A stretch of DNA of 64,000 nucleotides from the NCBI GenBank assembly GCA_900095095.1, contig FMBT01000301.1, positions 310,001 through 374,000 on the forward strand. Reading direction: 5' to 3'. The notes beneath the pieces were generated by a model, which saw nothing but the letters and a program-made list of their open reading frames with translations, had not been told where the DNA came from and made no database searches. Both the position numbers and the translations under genes were made by a program. Position 1 is the first letter of the stretch, and every line of letters begins with the position of its first letter. Origin of the DNA: Fragilariopsis cylindrus CCMP1102 (lineage: Eukaryota; Bacillariophyta; Bacillariophyceae; Bacillariales; Bacillariaceae). Positions 54,694-64,000 of this stretch are shown piece by piece.

Positions 54694-56082
54694 TATAAAA
54701 TATACCTACAGTATTGTTACAGCACGTACTTATAATGCAAGGAGATGTGGGTTTTAAAGACAGATTGAATGCATCGAATCGTCATTATCTACAGCTCCGG
54801 ACAACCTTATCATAGTATGGATAGTGAATCTATTAGTATTAGTGTACTCATAGCAGTAGCGATAGTAGCAGTAGATAAAATAATCATAGTCGATTTTTCG
54901 ATAAACAGTGTGCAGAAACATTATTTGTAGCAGGAACTCTGTATCTAGCTAGGTTAATGTGTGTATGCATGGCAAGTATTATAACGTATAAGCCATCTTA
55001 TAAATCATTGTTCGGCGTTTATTGGGTGATAGTACTGTACGTTTCAAATTCAAAGAACCCAAACAGGTTCAAAATCATCTTTTTCTTCATCAGAGTCGTT
55101 TGCGCTAGGTTTTTTGTCGGTTTTCTTCGTTGTCCTTTGTTGCACCAATGATCATCTTGTTATTCGCTTTACTATCCACCGGTTCTATTTTAGCTCGTAG
55201 CTAACATTCTGTGCTTTTTGAATTAACTCTTTTCTTAAGTCGCTGCACATTTCAGGCCAAACCACATTCACCATCTAATTCTTCATTATTGATGCAGCAT
55301 CAACCTTATGAATCTTGCGCTTGATCTGATCGCTTCTTTCTCATTATCATCCAATTTTAAGGTACATCTATCCACCAACATTGTTTGCGTGTGTTACCTT
55401 CAATCGCTTCCATCGACGGATGATAATTGCTTGTTGGAACCACCGACAGATGTTCTTGGTATTCGACGATGATGCTACTACATGCGATGCCGATGATTGC
55501 TTGTTGGAACCACCAACGGATGATTGTTTGGCAAGGTATAAAGTATGCTGGTCATCATTCCAGTTTTGGTTGCTCATTCTGTTGTTTGCTGTCATTGTTG
55601 TTGTCAATATTGTTTATGAGAAAGTAATAGGGATATATTGGTATTCTGTTCTGTATGTATTCGTTCATTCGATGGAAATTTATTTTGTGAGCTTGATAAG
55701 CTATTCTTGTGAAAACAATCCGATTGATAGTTTTCGTCTCAATCGTGATTAAAAAAAGGACAGGCAGGATTTCAATGGTCTAACGCTATGTAAAGAAATC
55801 TACTTCTTACATAAGACTGATTTTTGAAAAATAGGACAATTGAAATGGCGCGTCTAAGAAATTTGTTACCTTGTACGACGTATGGCGGATCAATTGTTTC
55901 CACGCCACGAGATAAACTCATGATTTTTCAAGTACAAAATGTATAACAGAATGAAGGAAGAATCAATCAATCTACTCACAATAATATAGCTAACAAACAA
56001 ACCAAACAATAGAAAAGAAAAGCAAAGAAAAGAAAACACGAAACAATAAACTTTATATAGAGAAAAAAAGGATAAAGTTAAT
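54694..56082. other. Intergenic region with a 70-bp duplicated block
   Basis: No firm gene. The phrase TTGCTTGTTGGAACCACC occurs at 55426 and again at 55498 with a shared ACGGATG/ACAGATG continuation, a direct duplication of about 72 bp. On the minus strand about 55030-55330 some codon-like stretches with stops could be a decayed gene; this is weak. The last 100 bases are A-rich leader of the next gene. Confidence 0.35.
56050..56061 (+). promoter_or_regulatory. Possible TATA box
   Basis: CTTTATATAG lies about 25-30 bases before the ATG at 56083. If it is a TATA element the transcript leader would be almost absent, so the real start codon could lie further in. Confidence 0.25.
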
Positions 56083-56989
56083 ATGGCTCTCGCAAATACT
56101 GACGTCGCAATGTCTGGCATTAGAAATCAAATGTATAGGAAAAATATCAAGAAATTCGAGCTTGAATTCGATGACGATTATGATATACTTGGATGTGCTG
56201 ATGTGAGGTATAAAGTTACTCGTTGGGCCCGTGTAGCTGGTCGACCAATGATGACACAAAGGATGCGATCTGCTGGAACAAAAGGTATGAATAATGAATA
56301 CCGTGTCCTCATGGCGGTACGGAATAACAAATCTGGAACAGTTAACTTTATCATGATGAAACGACCTCAATCTGATGGTGAAATTGTAAACATGACAAAC
56401 CCTCTGAAGAACTTTTCACTAGAGACGATTACGAAAACGACGAATTTAAAGGTCGGAATCAAACAGCCGCACAATAAAAAGAATAGAAATGAAACTGAGA
56501 CAGAGACAAAGAAGACTACTGAAGAGTACGATTACGAATCAATTTCTAAATGGAGTGGTGATGAAGAAGAAGTAGAAGAAGAAGAAGAAGAAGAAGTTGA
56601 TGAGATGGCTATGACTGGTCTGAATATGTTCACTCTTGAAAACACTGACGTTCAGCTACTACAGCCGTTCAAGACAATATACCAAATCCAGATTCTTGAT
56701 ACTTCGGACGATACGATTAGTGGGGGCTGGGACGGAAAGATTATTAAAGATATTTTGATAGACTTGAAGAATGGTATGGGAGCCAAGCCATGCAGTGCCG
56801 TAGAAGAGTTAAGGGTCCATTAGATAATCTAAGAAACAAATTTCCTCCCCTAAGTCTGTATTTCCTTAGCCTTCTCCATCTACGGTGCCAGCTGCTACGG
56901 TTGTGGTGGTCGAAGAAGAACAAGACGACAATGAAATTCCTGTAGCTAAGGTAGTCTCATCGAACGAAGAGAAATACCATGTAGAATAG
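56083..56989 (+). CDS. Unknown acidic protein, probably two exons (about 277 aa)
   Basis: The first frame starts at ATG 56083 and would stop at 56823. Just downstream, 56870-56989 reads in a new frame as PSPSTVPAATVVVVEEEQ, then D-D-N-E-I-P-V-A-K-V-V-S-S and a stop, which looks coding. A 70-base intron 56800..56869 (donor GTAGAA, acceptor with pyrimidine tract TTTCCTTAG, phase 0) joins them well. A second option, 56774..56891 with phase 1, also keeps frame. No known domain was recognised. The N-terminal half has a plausible small fold (LEFDDDYDILGCADVRYKVT, RVLMAVRNNKSGTVNFIMMK); a Glu run lies at about 160-178. No signal peptide or membrane helix. The exon-2 P-V-A motif is shared with the next two genes. 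Confidence 0.6.
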
Positions 56990-57269
56990 TAGCAGAACTA
57001 ACGTAACTACCTAAAGTAGCAATCTTTCACCTACAGTATATATCTATAATTACTACACGTATATGTGTGTATCTGTATCTGTATAGAATCCAACCAATAA
57101 CATTCATTTTTCTAAAAGCAACAGTAGCAACAACTACTACTACGTACAATAGCAGCACCAACATCCTAAATGTAACTACTCTTATTTTTTGTAGAGTATT
57201 AAAATATTTCAACTATCTTTATATCATTGAACTACTACATATTGATTACACCTCTTTCTTTTCTTGAAT

Positions 57270-58379
57270 CTAATAATCTTCTTCTTCTTGTTGTTGTTTC
57301 TTCTTTTTCTTCTTCTTCTTTTTCTTGGACGACGACGAGACTGCCGTAGCTGTAGCAACGGCGACAGGAATATTATCATTATCTTCTTCATCCCCTGCAA
57401 CGGCCGCAACTGCAACTGCTACTGCGCCAGGAGGATCAAAGTTTTGATTCTCCTCATCGTCTACATCTTCTTTTGCAGCAGGAGGAGGCAGAGGAGGTGA
57501 TGATTCATACATTGGTTGTAGTGGTTGTTGCTGTTGTGGTGGTGGTGCTTGCTGATTGTATCCAACAGGCCACATTTGATATAATGCTGAACATTGTACC
57601 TCATCTGTATTCACAAAATACACACCTTCAAATATATGTGTATCACCTAATTTATCTAATCGTAATGTAACTTCATGACCAATATCTGTTACTTGATTAC
57701 CTTGTCCATAATATTTTTTGATTATACTACATTTATTACCAACTGATTTTCCACTTAATGTGTAGGGACCAACCATATCAGCACCTTTTCCAGTAATTGT
57801 ATGAAACATTGTTGGACTATAATCATCATCATCAGCATTGTCAGTTTCTAGAAATTGTTCTTGGAAATAAATTTCAAATGGTTGGACTGGCATACGTGTA
57901 CCTTTTTGATCATATATACCTGTATATAATCCTGAATAGAATGGTAATTCGAAATTCTTTTCACCATCTTCTCCACCGTCTTCACCACCGTTATCATTTT
58001 TTTCAAAAAAATCTTGTTCTGGTGGTGCAGGCTGTCCTGAACTAAACTTCTTCCTATAGTAAAGAAATGCACCAACACAGCCGGCAATAACAATTATTGC
58101 TAATACAACTTTCCCAGCTGTTGTTTTAAAGAAACCAGATTGCTCGGCAGCAGTTAATATAGCAACACCAGCAATTGCTGCACCTGCACCAGATCCTGAT
58201 GATGAACTACTCTCACCCTCGCCGTATGAACCAGCTTGTAATAATCTACTAATAGTAATACTGCTTTCTTCGTTACTTTTTGCACTGACGATTACTGCTA
58301 CGCTCGAAAGCAGTAGAAATGACAATACTCCTCGATATAACATCGTGCTGTTGTTGTCTTTGTTGCTGTAATATTTCAT
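57270..58379 (-). CDS. Single-pass membrane protein with a beta-rich domain (369 aa)
   Basis: Starts at ATG 58379, with a second ATG 12 codons later giving a better signal peptide (MLYRGVLSFLLLSSVAVIVS). After a Ser/Gly-rich segment there is one transmembrane helix at about 88-107 (KVVLAIIVIAGCVGAFLYY) followed by R-K-K, which suggests the N-terminus is outside. Residues about 148-275 form a beta-rich domain: SGLYTGIYDQKG, FEIYFQE, TGKGADMVGPYTLSGK, KKYYG and EVTLRLDKLGDTHIFEGVYF, ending in MWPVG. The G-x-G-x-D-x-x-G-x-Y-x-x-x-G-x pattern is shared by several protist proteins, but I do not know a function. The tail is Pro/Gln-rich, then Glu/Asp with GAVAVAVAAVAG and NIPVAVATATAVS, then a Lys run. 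It is divergent from the gene at 58983. Confidence 0.72.
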   Translation of the reverse strand: MKYYSNKDNNSTMLYRGVLSFLLLSSVAVIVSAKSNEESSITISRLLQAGSYGEGESSSSSGSGAGAAIAGVAILTAAEQSGFFKTTAGKVVLAIIVIAGCVGAFLYYRKKFSSGQPAPPEQDFFEKNDNGGEDGGEDGEKNFELPFYSGLYTGIYDQKGTRMPVQPFEIYFQEQFLETDNADDDDYSPTMFHTITGKGADMVGPYTLSGKSVGNKCSIIKKYYGQGNQVTDIGHEVTLRLDKLGDTHIFEGVYFVNTDEVQCSALYQMWPVGYNQQAPPPQQQQPLQPMYESSPPLPPPAAKEDVDDEENQNFDPPGAVAVAVAAVAGDEEDNDNIPVAVATATAVSSSSKKKKKKKKKKQQQEEEDY

Positions 58380-58851
58380 GAATTGTTAATTTATGTTGAT
58401 CTTCTTTTTTAATGAGAGAAGATAATGTGCTGCATTCGTAGTTGTCAGTTGTATTTCGATTCTACATACAAGAGGTGATGTGAAGTTACTAGTTACGAAA
58501 GCGAAACCTCCAAAATAACTTTCTTTAGATTCACTCCTTCTTTTTTCGTCGAATCGATGGAACACAGCAGGTGGCTGAGAATAGTATTCTTTCAGCGAGC
58601 GTAACCGTGCTAGTATGTAAAAAAAAACTCCGTAATTTTTTTTTAATTAGGCGAGTTAGAAGAAAGCACAAGCAAAGTACAAAAATTGATACCTCATAAA
58701 GTATCGCAAACGCTAATCGGTCATCAAAACGGTTGATTTACGGACTGAAATAGTTATGTTTCGCTCACAACAACCGATCTTTTGCACACAAACACAAACG
58801 CAACAGCGTAGCAAGCCCAGTTTTGTGTACAACAACAAAGAACACACATCA

Positions 58852-58942
<91 letters not shown>

Positions 58943-58982
58943 ACAGACAGACTATAAATAAGAAGATCGAGATAGATAAACC
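58380..58982. promoter_or_regulatory. Shared divergent promoter region with (AC)n tract
   Basis: 603 bases between two divergent start codons. An uninterrupted (AC)n tract of 85 bases (58853-58937) ends about 45 bases before the ATG at 58983 and so probably lies in the leader or core promoter of that gene. The antisense frames that appear across the tract are artefacts of the repeat. Confidence 0.55.
58853..58937. repeat. (AC)n microsatellite, 85 bp
   Basis: Pure AC dinucleotides; length polymorphism is very likely. It forms Z-DNA-prone sequence just upstream of a start codon. Confidence 0.97.
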
Positions 58983-59776
58983 ATGACGAAGAAAGAAGAA
59001 GACGATGATACCCCCGTAGCAGTTGCATATGCTGTTGCCGTTCCTGCTAATGATTACAGAGACAAAGACGATAGCGACGATAGCGACGATGGTCCATCTT
59101 CGTCTGACGAGAGTAGTTCTGATAATGAAAAACAACTTGAACATGAAAATGAACGTGATCAAACAACAGGTGAGAAAATTAAAGATACAGTTACCGACAA
59201 AAAGTTTCTACAAGGTGCTGGTGTGGGATTTATAGCTGGTGCTTTTACAGGCGCTGGAATAACACATTATGTTGATAAGAAAAAAGAAAAAAAGGAAGCA
59301 AAGAAACGTGCAACCGATGAACGTCGTCGACGCAAACAGGAAGAAAAACATAGGAATGAACAATTAGAGAAACAAAGAAAGGAATTAGAAGAAAAACATA
59401 AGGCCAATGATAAATATCAAAACGAAAATATTAAAAAACAAAAGGATCGTAGACGTCGTGAAGCAGCTGCTGCTGCAAGAATTGGTATGCCAGCAGTGTC
59501 ATCACCAATGGCAATTAATGCTATGGCATTTCCACAAGGTGGTGGTCCACCACCACCATACTATGGAAGAGCACAACCTCCACCAAACTATGGGCAACAA
59601 CAACCTCAATACGGAGGTCCTCCTCAACAGGGTTATCCTCAACAGGCCTATCCGCCACAACAAGGTTATCCACCTCAGGCCTATCCGCCACAACAAGGTT
59701 ATCCTCCTCAACAAGGATACCCTCCTCAACAGGGGTATCCAGGTCAGGCAGCACCGAACCGTCACATCAGTAAAAA

Positions 59777-59807
<31 letters not shown>

Positions 59808-59873
59808 AAAAGAGAGAGGAGAAGGAGGAGCAGTAGCAGTAGTAGCAGCAGCAGTAGCAGTAGCGATTATTAG
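58983..59873 (+). CDS. Glycine-zipper, charged-helix and YPPQQG-repeat protein (296 aa)
   Basis: Starts at ATG 58983. The N-terminus is acidic and contains [14 protein letters not shown] at about 10-23, similar to the C-terminal motif of the divergent neighbour. Residues 76-97 are a glycine-zipper-like hydrophobic segment ([16 protein letters not shown]) that may insert in a membrane. About 98-165 is a highly charged helix or coiled coil ([20 protein letters not shown]). From about 205 to 256 the units G-Y-P-P-Q-Q and A-Y-P-P-Q repeat, a pattern known from rhodopsin tails, annexin-like and other PYPQ-rich condensate or scaffold proteins. The C-terminus alternates Lys/Arg/Glu and ends in Ser-Asp. 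No enzyme domain was recognised; a membrane-associated scaffold is plausible. Confidence 0.7.
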
Positions 59874-60119
59874 CGAGACATGCTCGCTGAATATCCTCGT
59901 CGATGATGATGATAATGTGGAATTGAATTGGACCGATCTATCAGGATTGACATGACACGACAGGCAATGTTAGTTGGATTACCCAAGAACCTTTAAAGAG
60001 TGGAAGCAAATCGTCTAGCGAGTAGTAGAGTTTTTATGTACAGTATTATAATATACTAATTTATCATTAGTACCACAAAGGTAACATAATATTAGTTGCT
60101 TTGTTATACATACTACGAA
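59874..60119. other. 3' flank
   Basis: No gene seen. Confidence 0.4.
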
Positions 60120-60440
60120 AAATGATGAAATACTGCACCCATAGTAAACTCACGGGCTAATCGTGATGTACCTCTTGTACTAGGACGTGATTCACCATCA
60201 CCAACTCGTGCATACCTTGAATTAGATACAGGCATGCCTCGTCACCAGAATCTTCCATATCCTCTGAATCACTACCAGATCCTGAACCACTTACAGATCC
60301 ATCGGATCCACTTCCTCCTAATCCTGATAATTTGTTATCATCATTATCGTCATAATCATCTTCGCCATCGTCCTTCTTTGAATTGGCTGCAATCGTATCA
60401 GCTAGTGGTGTTGGGTACTCAAACCCATGCTATTTACTAG
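60120..60440 (-). pseudogene. Remnant of a host gene 3' end, next to element B
   Basis: The minus strand reads as diatom-like protein in two frames. From about 60437 to 60233 it is acidic, Gly/Ser-rich and ends in S-E-D-M-E-D-S-G-D-E-A. From about 60233 to 60121 another frame gives MPVSNSRYARVGDGESRPST, then R-G-T-S-R-L-A-R-E-F-T-M-G-A-V-F-H-H-F-S and a stop. The frames do not agree without a shift or a missed splice, and the 5' side meets stops before the start of the dispersed element at about 60518. The simplest reading is the tail of a host gene cut off or decayed at its 5' side. It could also be the last exon of a gene lying beyond element B. Confidence 0.4.
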
Positions 60441-60517
60441 TAGTATCTTCTGCTTCTACTTCTGCTTCTCCACTTTAATTTCTAGTCAAAGGACAGACTT
60501 ATACCTATTTAGTTTTC

Positions 60518-63330
60518 ATCTTAAATAACGCGGAAAAACTAAATCATGTACTGTGGTACTTGCTACCAGTACCACTCCACTTTCTGGCATTCTAACCCAT
60601 ACTAGCATGTACAAAGTCCCAATCAGATGGTATAATCTGAGCTTAATATGCATAGGGCCGATACCTGGACAGGACTTTGGGGCGCTAGGTATGTGTTCTT
60701 CACACTTGAAAGTGGTAAAGGGTGTGATGCAGCCTAGGATAAGGTAGGACAAGGGAAAATGGCCCATTGGGGGGGGGGGGGGGGTATGTGACCTAGTACA
60801 CACTCAAAGGTATGAAGTATCCCAAAGTAAGCTCATGAGGTTGACCATATACACCAAAGGCAATATAAACTTGGTGAGCTATGGGCAGGACCATGCTAAT
60901 GTGGGCGCTAAAGGGAGAAACCCTGTTTTGGGTCTAAATGACCCTTTTGGGGGCTTAGCACACCCTGACACCTTCCTAACCTCCCTACAGCCCTGAGCAA
61001 TAGTTGGACCTTGTACCTATAGGTATAGTGTTGAGCTCCATATAATCTTTCAAAGTTATTAGGTATGTATTGATGGTGCATCACGGCCTTGATTACACGC
61101 GCACTTGGGACTTGGAGAAATTGTGTGTTTTAATAGCAGTGGGTTTTGACCAGTGATAACCCAAATATATGTATGGTTACCTAAAGCAATGATATAATCC
61201 AAAAGTTTTATGAGTTAGGTTGATGTCTAGCTATTTCATTTGGGACTCAGCATGGTATGGGCGCGGTAACATCTCAATTTGTCGTTGCAATGTGTGTATT
61301 TTGGGCTATTTTATGTCAATTCTATTGTTCCCCACCCCACCACACCACCAATATGGCAAATGTTCCAAGTATTGTTAGTGTATTTTGATCATACACAAAT
61401 ATGGAAGGTATCTGGGTGGTGTTGAAACCATGACTCAGCATATCTCGTGTGCATTTTGGATATTTTATGTCTATTGTTCCCCGCCCCACTACACCACCAA
61501 TATGGCAAATGTTCCAAGCATTGTTGGTGTATTTTGACCATATGCATATATGGAAGGTATCTGGGTGCTCAAACCATGGTCCAATTCCTTTTTTTGATGT
61601 TGTGGCAGCCTATTTCTGAATAATACTTTTGGGTATGGAAATATGACATGTTGGCCAAAATGCAATGTTTGTGTTCTGGAGGCAAGAAGAAGGTAAATAT
61701 GAGGGATCATGACCCTTGGTTCATCCCATATGGGTATAAGATGGATGACTGGGTGGTATTTTTGTGCACCTTGCTGGTTCTGGAACCTAAGGAGAAGTTA
61801 TTCATCTTATTATTGACCTAAGGAGAAGTTATTCATCTTCTATCTTATTATTCAAAGTTGTTTAATATTCCAATAACCCAACTCCACTGGATAATTTGTG
61901 AGATAAAAATGATACCAATCAGAATTACTTTAGTCAAGTGATGATAAACCACCAGGGATGGTAGGAGGGAAACACATTCAGTCTGTCTAGTGTTTCATAC
62001 CAACCTACACCTGGATCTCTTGTTCACCTAGTTGTTTTTGTGCCTACCACAACAGCAAAATCAAGTTTACTCTTCAACCACAGGACCAAAAAAGTGGTAG
62101 GAGGGTAACACAAGGTTCTCATACACTATGTGAAGGCTACTGCACCCAACCAAAAGAAAGTTCTTCTTTGGAACCATTCCGAATAAGAGATTTTGTGGTG
62201 CATTTTGCTCAAAAATATGACTATTTGCGTGCCTACCTCCAACAGCGACATCAACTTTTCTCTTCAACCGCAGGACAAAAAGTGGTAGGAGGGTAAGACA
62301 AGGTTCTCATACACTATGTGGAGGCTACTGCACCCAACCAAAAGAGTGTTCTCCTTTGGAACTATTTTGAATGAGAGATTTCTTGGTAAATTTTGCTCAA
62401 AATATGGTTATCTGTGTGCCTGCCTCCCACACCAAAATCAAGTTTACTCTGCAACCACAGGAACAAAAAAGTGGTAGGAGGGTTAGGTAAGGTCCTCATA
62501 CACTATTACTTGTGAATAGAAACCATCATCATCCCAACCCACCATTATTTTGGATGTAATTGCAGTTTACCCCTGTTTTCAGAAATATCTTATTAAAATG
62601 CAGTCAAGGACCGTACTTAAAATAATCACTGTGGGCTGATTTATGCTCCAAAGCAAAGTTTGACAGCTATTTCCACACAAATACTCATATAGTTACCTAA
62701 CCCACCTAAGGCCGGAACCATTGGGGCCTCTGGTTCATATGATACATCTCGTGCAAAATTATTTTAAGTGGATTTTAGCTAAAATAGGGTATTTATTGGT
62801 TTTTGTTCCGTGATGAAGAAACTAAACCCCTGGATGTACCCACTGTCTTGCATACGTATAAATATTAAGCATATAATGGGTTCCATGATTTTATTTTCCG
62901 GAAAAAGTTGTTGTAGCAAAAATAATAGCCGCATCAAATTAACTAGTAAGATGGTGCGTTAGAGGCTGGTCAGCGTACAGGTATGTGAACATGAACTGAA
63001 AGAGTGCCTTCCATATATTTAAGACCGATATTTGTTACACACATGGTAAGGTAGAGGAACTCTCCCTGACTAAAAAGAAGCATTTTCCTGGAAGTTCTAC
63101 CCTGCTTTGTGCCCAGAACAAGATATCTCATAAAAAGCTGATGTGTGCTGTGTGTGAGTCTACATTGTGAGATACCAGTAGGCTAACAAGACTAAGGAAT
63201 ATAACATTATTCCATCCAATAGTTCAATTGTAAACTTCATACTTTGATTTTCCTAAAAAATGACTTTTTAGGTGTATATACTTGATGCTAAAGTTTTTAT
63301 TATATACTACACTGAGAAATAGTAGTAAAG
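60518..63330 (+). mobile_element. Dispersed non-coding element, copy B
   Basis: Second copy of the element at about 16640-18902, same orientation. Start, body and the last ~190 bases (about 63143-63330) align with copy A. Compared with A it has an extra ~150-bp tandem duplication (the phrase ACCACCAATATGGCAAATGT occurs at about 61344 and 61492), a short duplicated ACCTAAGGAGAAGTTATTCA (about 61790 and 61817), a 16-G run (60769-60784) and about 600 bp of unrelated sequence before the 3' end (about 62530-63140). The ~190-bp units start at 61961, 62097, 62285 and 62474. No protein-coding capacity was recognised, so the class is unknown. Confidence 0.75.
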
Positions 63331-63795
63331 TTTTTTTTTGGGGGGGGGGGGTACGAATTTTATTACCCCAAATTGCATTTTTAATTTGGGGGCCCCCGAT
63401 ATTGCTAATTTGGGGATATTTAATTATAACCAGTTACACTTTTTTGGATTTAAAAACAGTTAATTAAAAATAGTATTTTTAACGAAAACCCCCAAATTTA
63501 AAAGTTAAAGTGTGTTGCCTGTATCTTCCTTTATTGCATATTAACAGCATTTGAGATGCTCGTGCCAGCTTTAATATTTATAAAAGGACTTTTGTCATCG
63601 TCATGTCATGTCAAGTCAGAAAAGAACACTAAAAAAAGATCCACAATTTATCATTCTTCAATGCAGATGCATAGAAGAACAAAACTACAGTATTACAATT
63701 GAAAAGATCACAATAAATAATATCCCAGATCAATTCAAATCAAATCAAATCAAATCAAATCAACTTTAAGAGGCAGTTATTACAACGATCTGAAG
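63331..63795. promoter_or_regulatory. Upstream region of the right-edge gene
   Basis: Begins with T9-G12 (63331-63351) and a short AT-rich stretch. The last 60 bases contain (AAATC)n (about 63737-63763), probably in the 5' leader of the gene at 63796. Confidence 0.4.
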
Positions 63796-64000
63796 ATGAT
63801 GACGAATGAACAGAATCAACAACTTGTTGTGTCTTTAACAGACTCATCATCGATATCATCATCATCAAAGGAGAATAATAATGTCGTCACTCCAGCGAGA
63901 GTAGGTGGAAAAGCATCCAGTTTAGCGAAATTGTTTGCAATTGATGGATTAGGTGCATCTGTAGTCCCTAAAGCCTACGCATTAACAGTTGATTTTTTTC
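63796..64000 (+). CDS. Start of a PEP synthase / pyruvate phosphate dikinase-like gene (partial)
   Basis: ATG at 63796 opens a frame that continues to the window edge (68 residues). After a Ser/Asn-rich leader, the sequence ARVGGKASSLAKLF followed by V-V-P-K-A-Y-A-L-T-V-D-F-F matches the N-terminal nucleotide-binding domain of PEP synthase and pyruvate phosphate dikinase (V-G-G-K-x-A-x-L-x-x-L ... V-P-x-G-F-x-x-T). These enzymes make PEP from pyruvate. No obvious organelle-targeting sequence is present in the visible part. Whether this is PEP synthase, PPDK or a glucan-water-dikinase relative cannot be decided from the fragment. Confidence 0.65.
   Translation, partial: MMTNEQNQQLVVSLTDSSSISSSSKENNNVVTPARVGGKASSLAKLFAIDGLGASVVPKAYALTVDFF

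Noticed and set aside
58713-59162. Cys/Val-repeat protein on the minus strand across the (AC)n tract
   Set aside because: It is only a translation of the dinucleotide repeat and overlaps the real gene at 58983.

Overview
This is a window of nuclear DNA from a diatom, most likely a pennate one; the species cannot be told from the sequence. Evidence: two proteins with the DUF6824 (D-V-L-F-G-R-G ... N-H-P-G-N) domain that is abundant in diatoms, a third short protein with another diatom-style motif (V-x-F-x-x-x-V-x-V-R), short GT-AG introns, mostly single-exon genes, and homopeptide runs (Q, N, D, S, T) inserted even into conserved domains. No tRNA, rRNA, CRISPR or bacterial-type operon was found.

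Layout. 1-540: inverted pair of a ~190-bp dispersed repeat. 1751-5104 (-): very polyQ-rich DUF6824 protein. 5105-12522: 7.4 kb almost without genes, holding short tandem duplications and homopolymer tracts. 12523-14379 (-): membrane RING-H2 protein. 15196-16455 (+): GNAT acetyltransferase, perhaps plastid-targeted. About 16640-18902: dispersed element copy A. 19282-23935 (+): UTP4/Cirhin-like ribosome-biogenesis WD40 protein, in two exons. 25077-26600 (-): unknown Ser/Gln-rich protein. 27172-27403: foldback MITE. 27809-28519 (+): arrestin-like protein with a hairpin cluster downstream. 29447-37597 (-): one giant three-exon gene for a protein of about 2632 residues. 38522-40861 (+): Golgi-type sulfotransferase. 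41003-41748 (-): gag-like fossil. 42227-42616 (-): small diatom-motif protein. 43391-45769 (-): SET-domain protein. 46476-48638 (-): GT8-like glycosyltransferase. 49250-51322 (+): saccharopine-dehydrogenase-like oxidoreductase. 52616-54693 (+): two-exon CRAL-TRIO-like/DUF6824 protein. 56083-56989 (+), 57270-58379 (-), 58983-59873 (+): three neighbours sharing a short P-V-A motif. About 60120-60440 (-): host gene remnant next to element copy B (about 60518-63330). 63796 to the right edge (+): start of a PEP synthase/PPDK-like gene.

The most interesting object is the giant gene. Three long minus-strand reading frames join through two phase-consistent introns into a predicted secretory protein. 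Its N-terminal lobe resembles BPI/LBP (TULIP lipid-binding fold), including a Cys pair 41 residues apart. Two long internal repeats follow, then a multi-pass membrane region resembling bacterial PqiA/LetA, the lipid-loading partner of MCE tunnels. This suggests a one-polypeptide eukaryotic lipid-export or lipid-transfer machine. The gene joining is well supported by the sequence; the function is inference.

Several other genes belong to secretory-pathway or surface biology (sulfotransferase, GT8, RING-H2 membrane protein, the 57270-58379 receptor-like protein), but the genes do not look like one co-regulated pathway.
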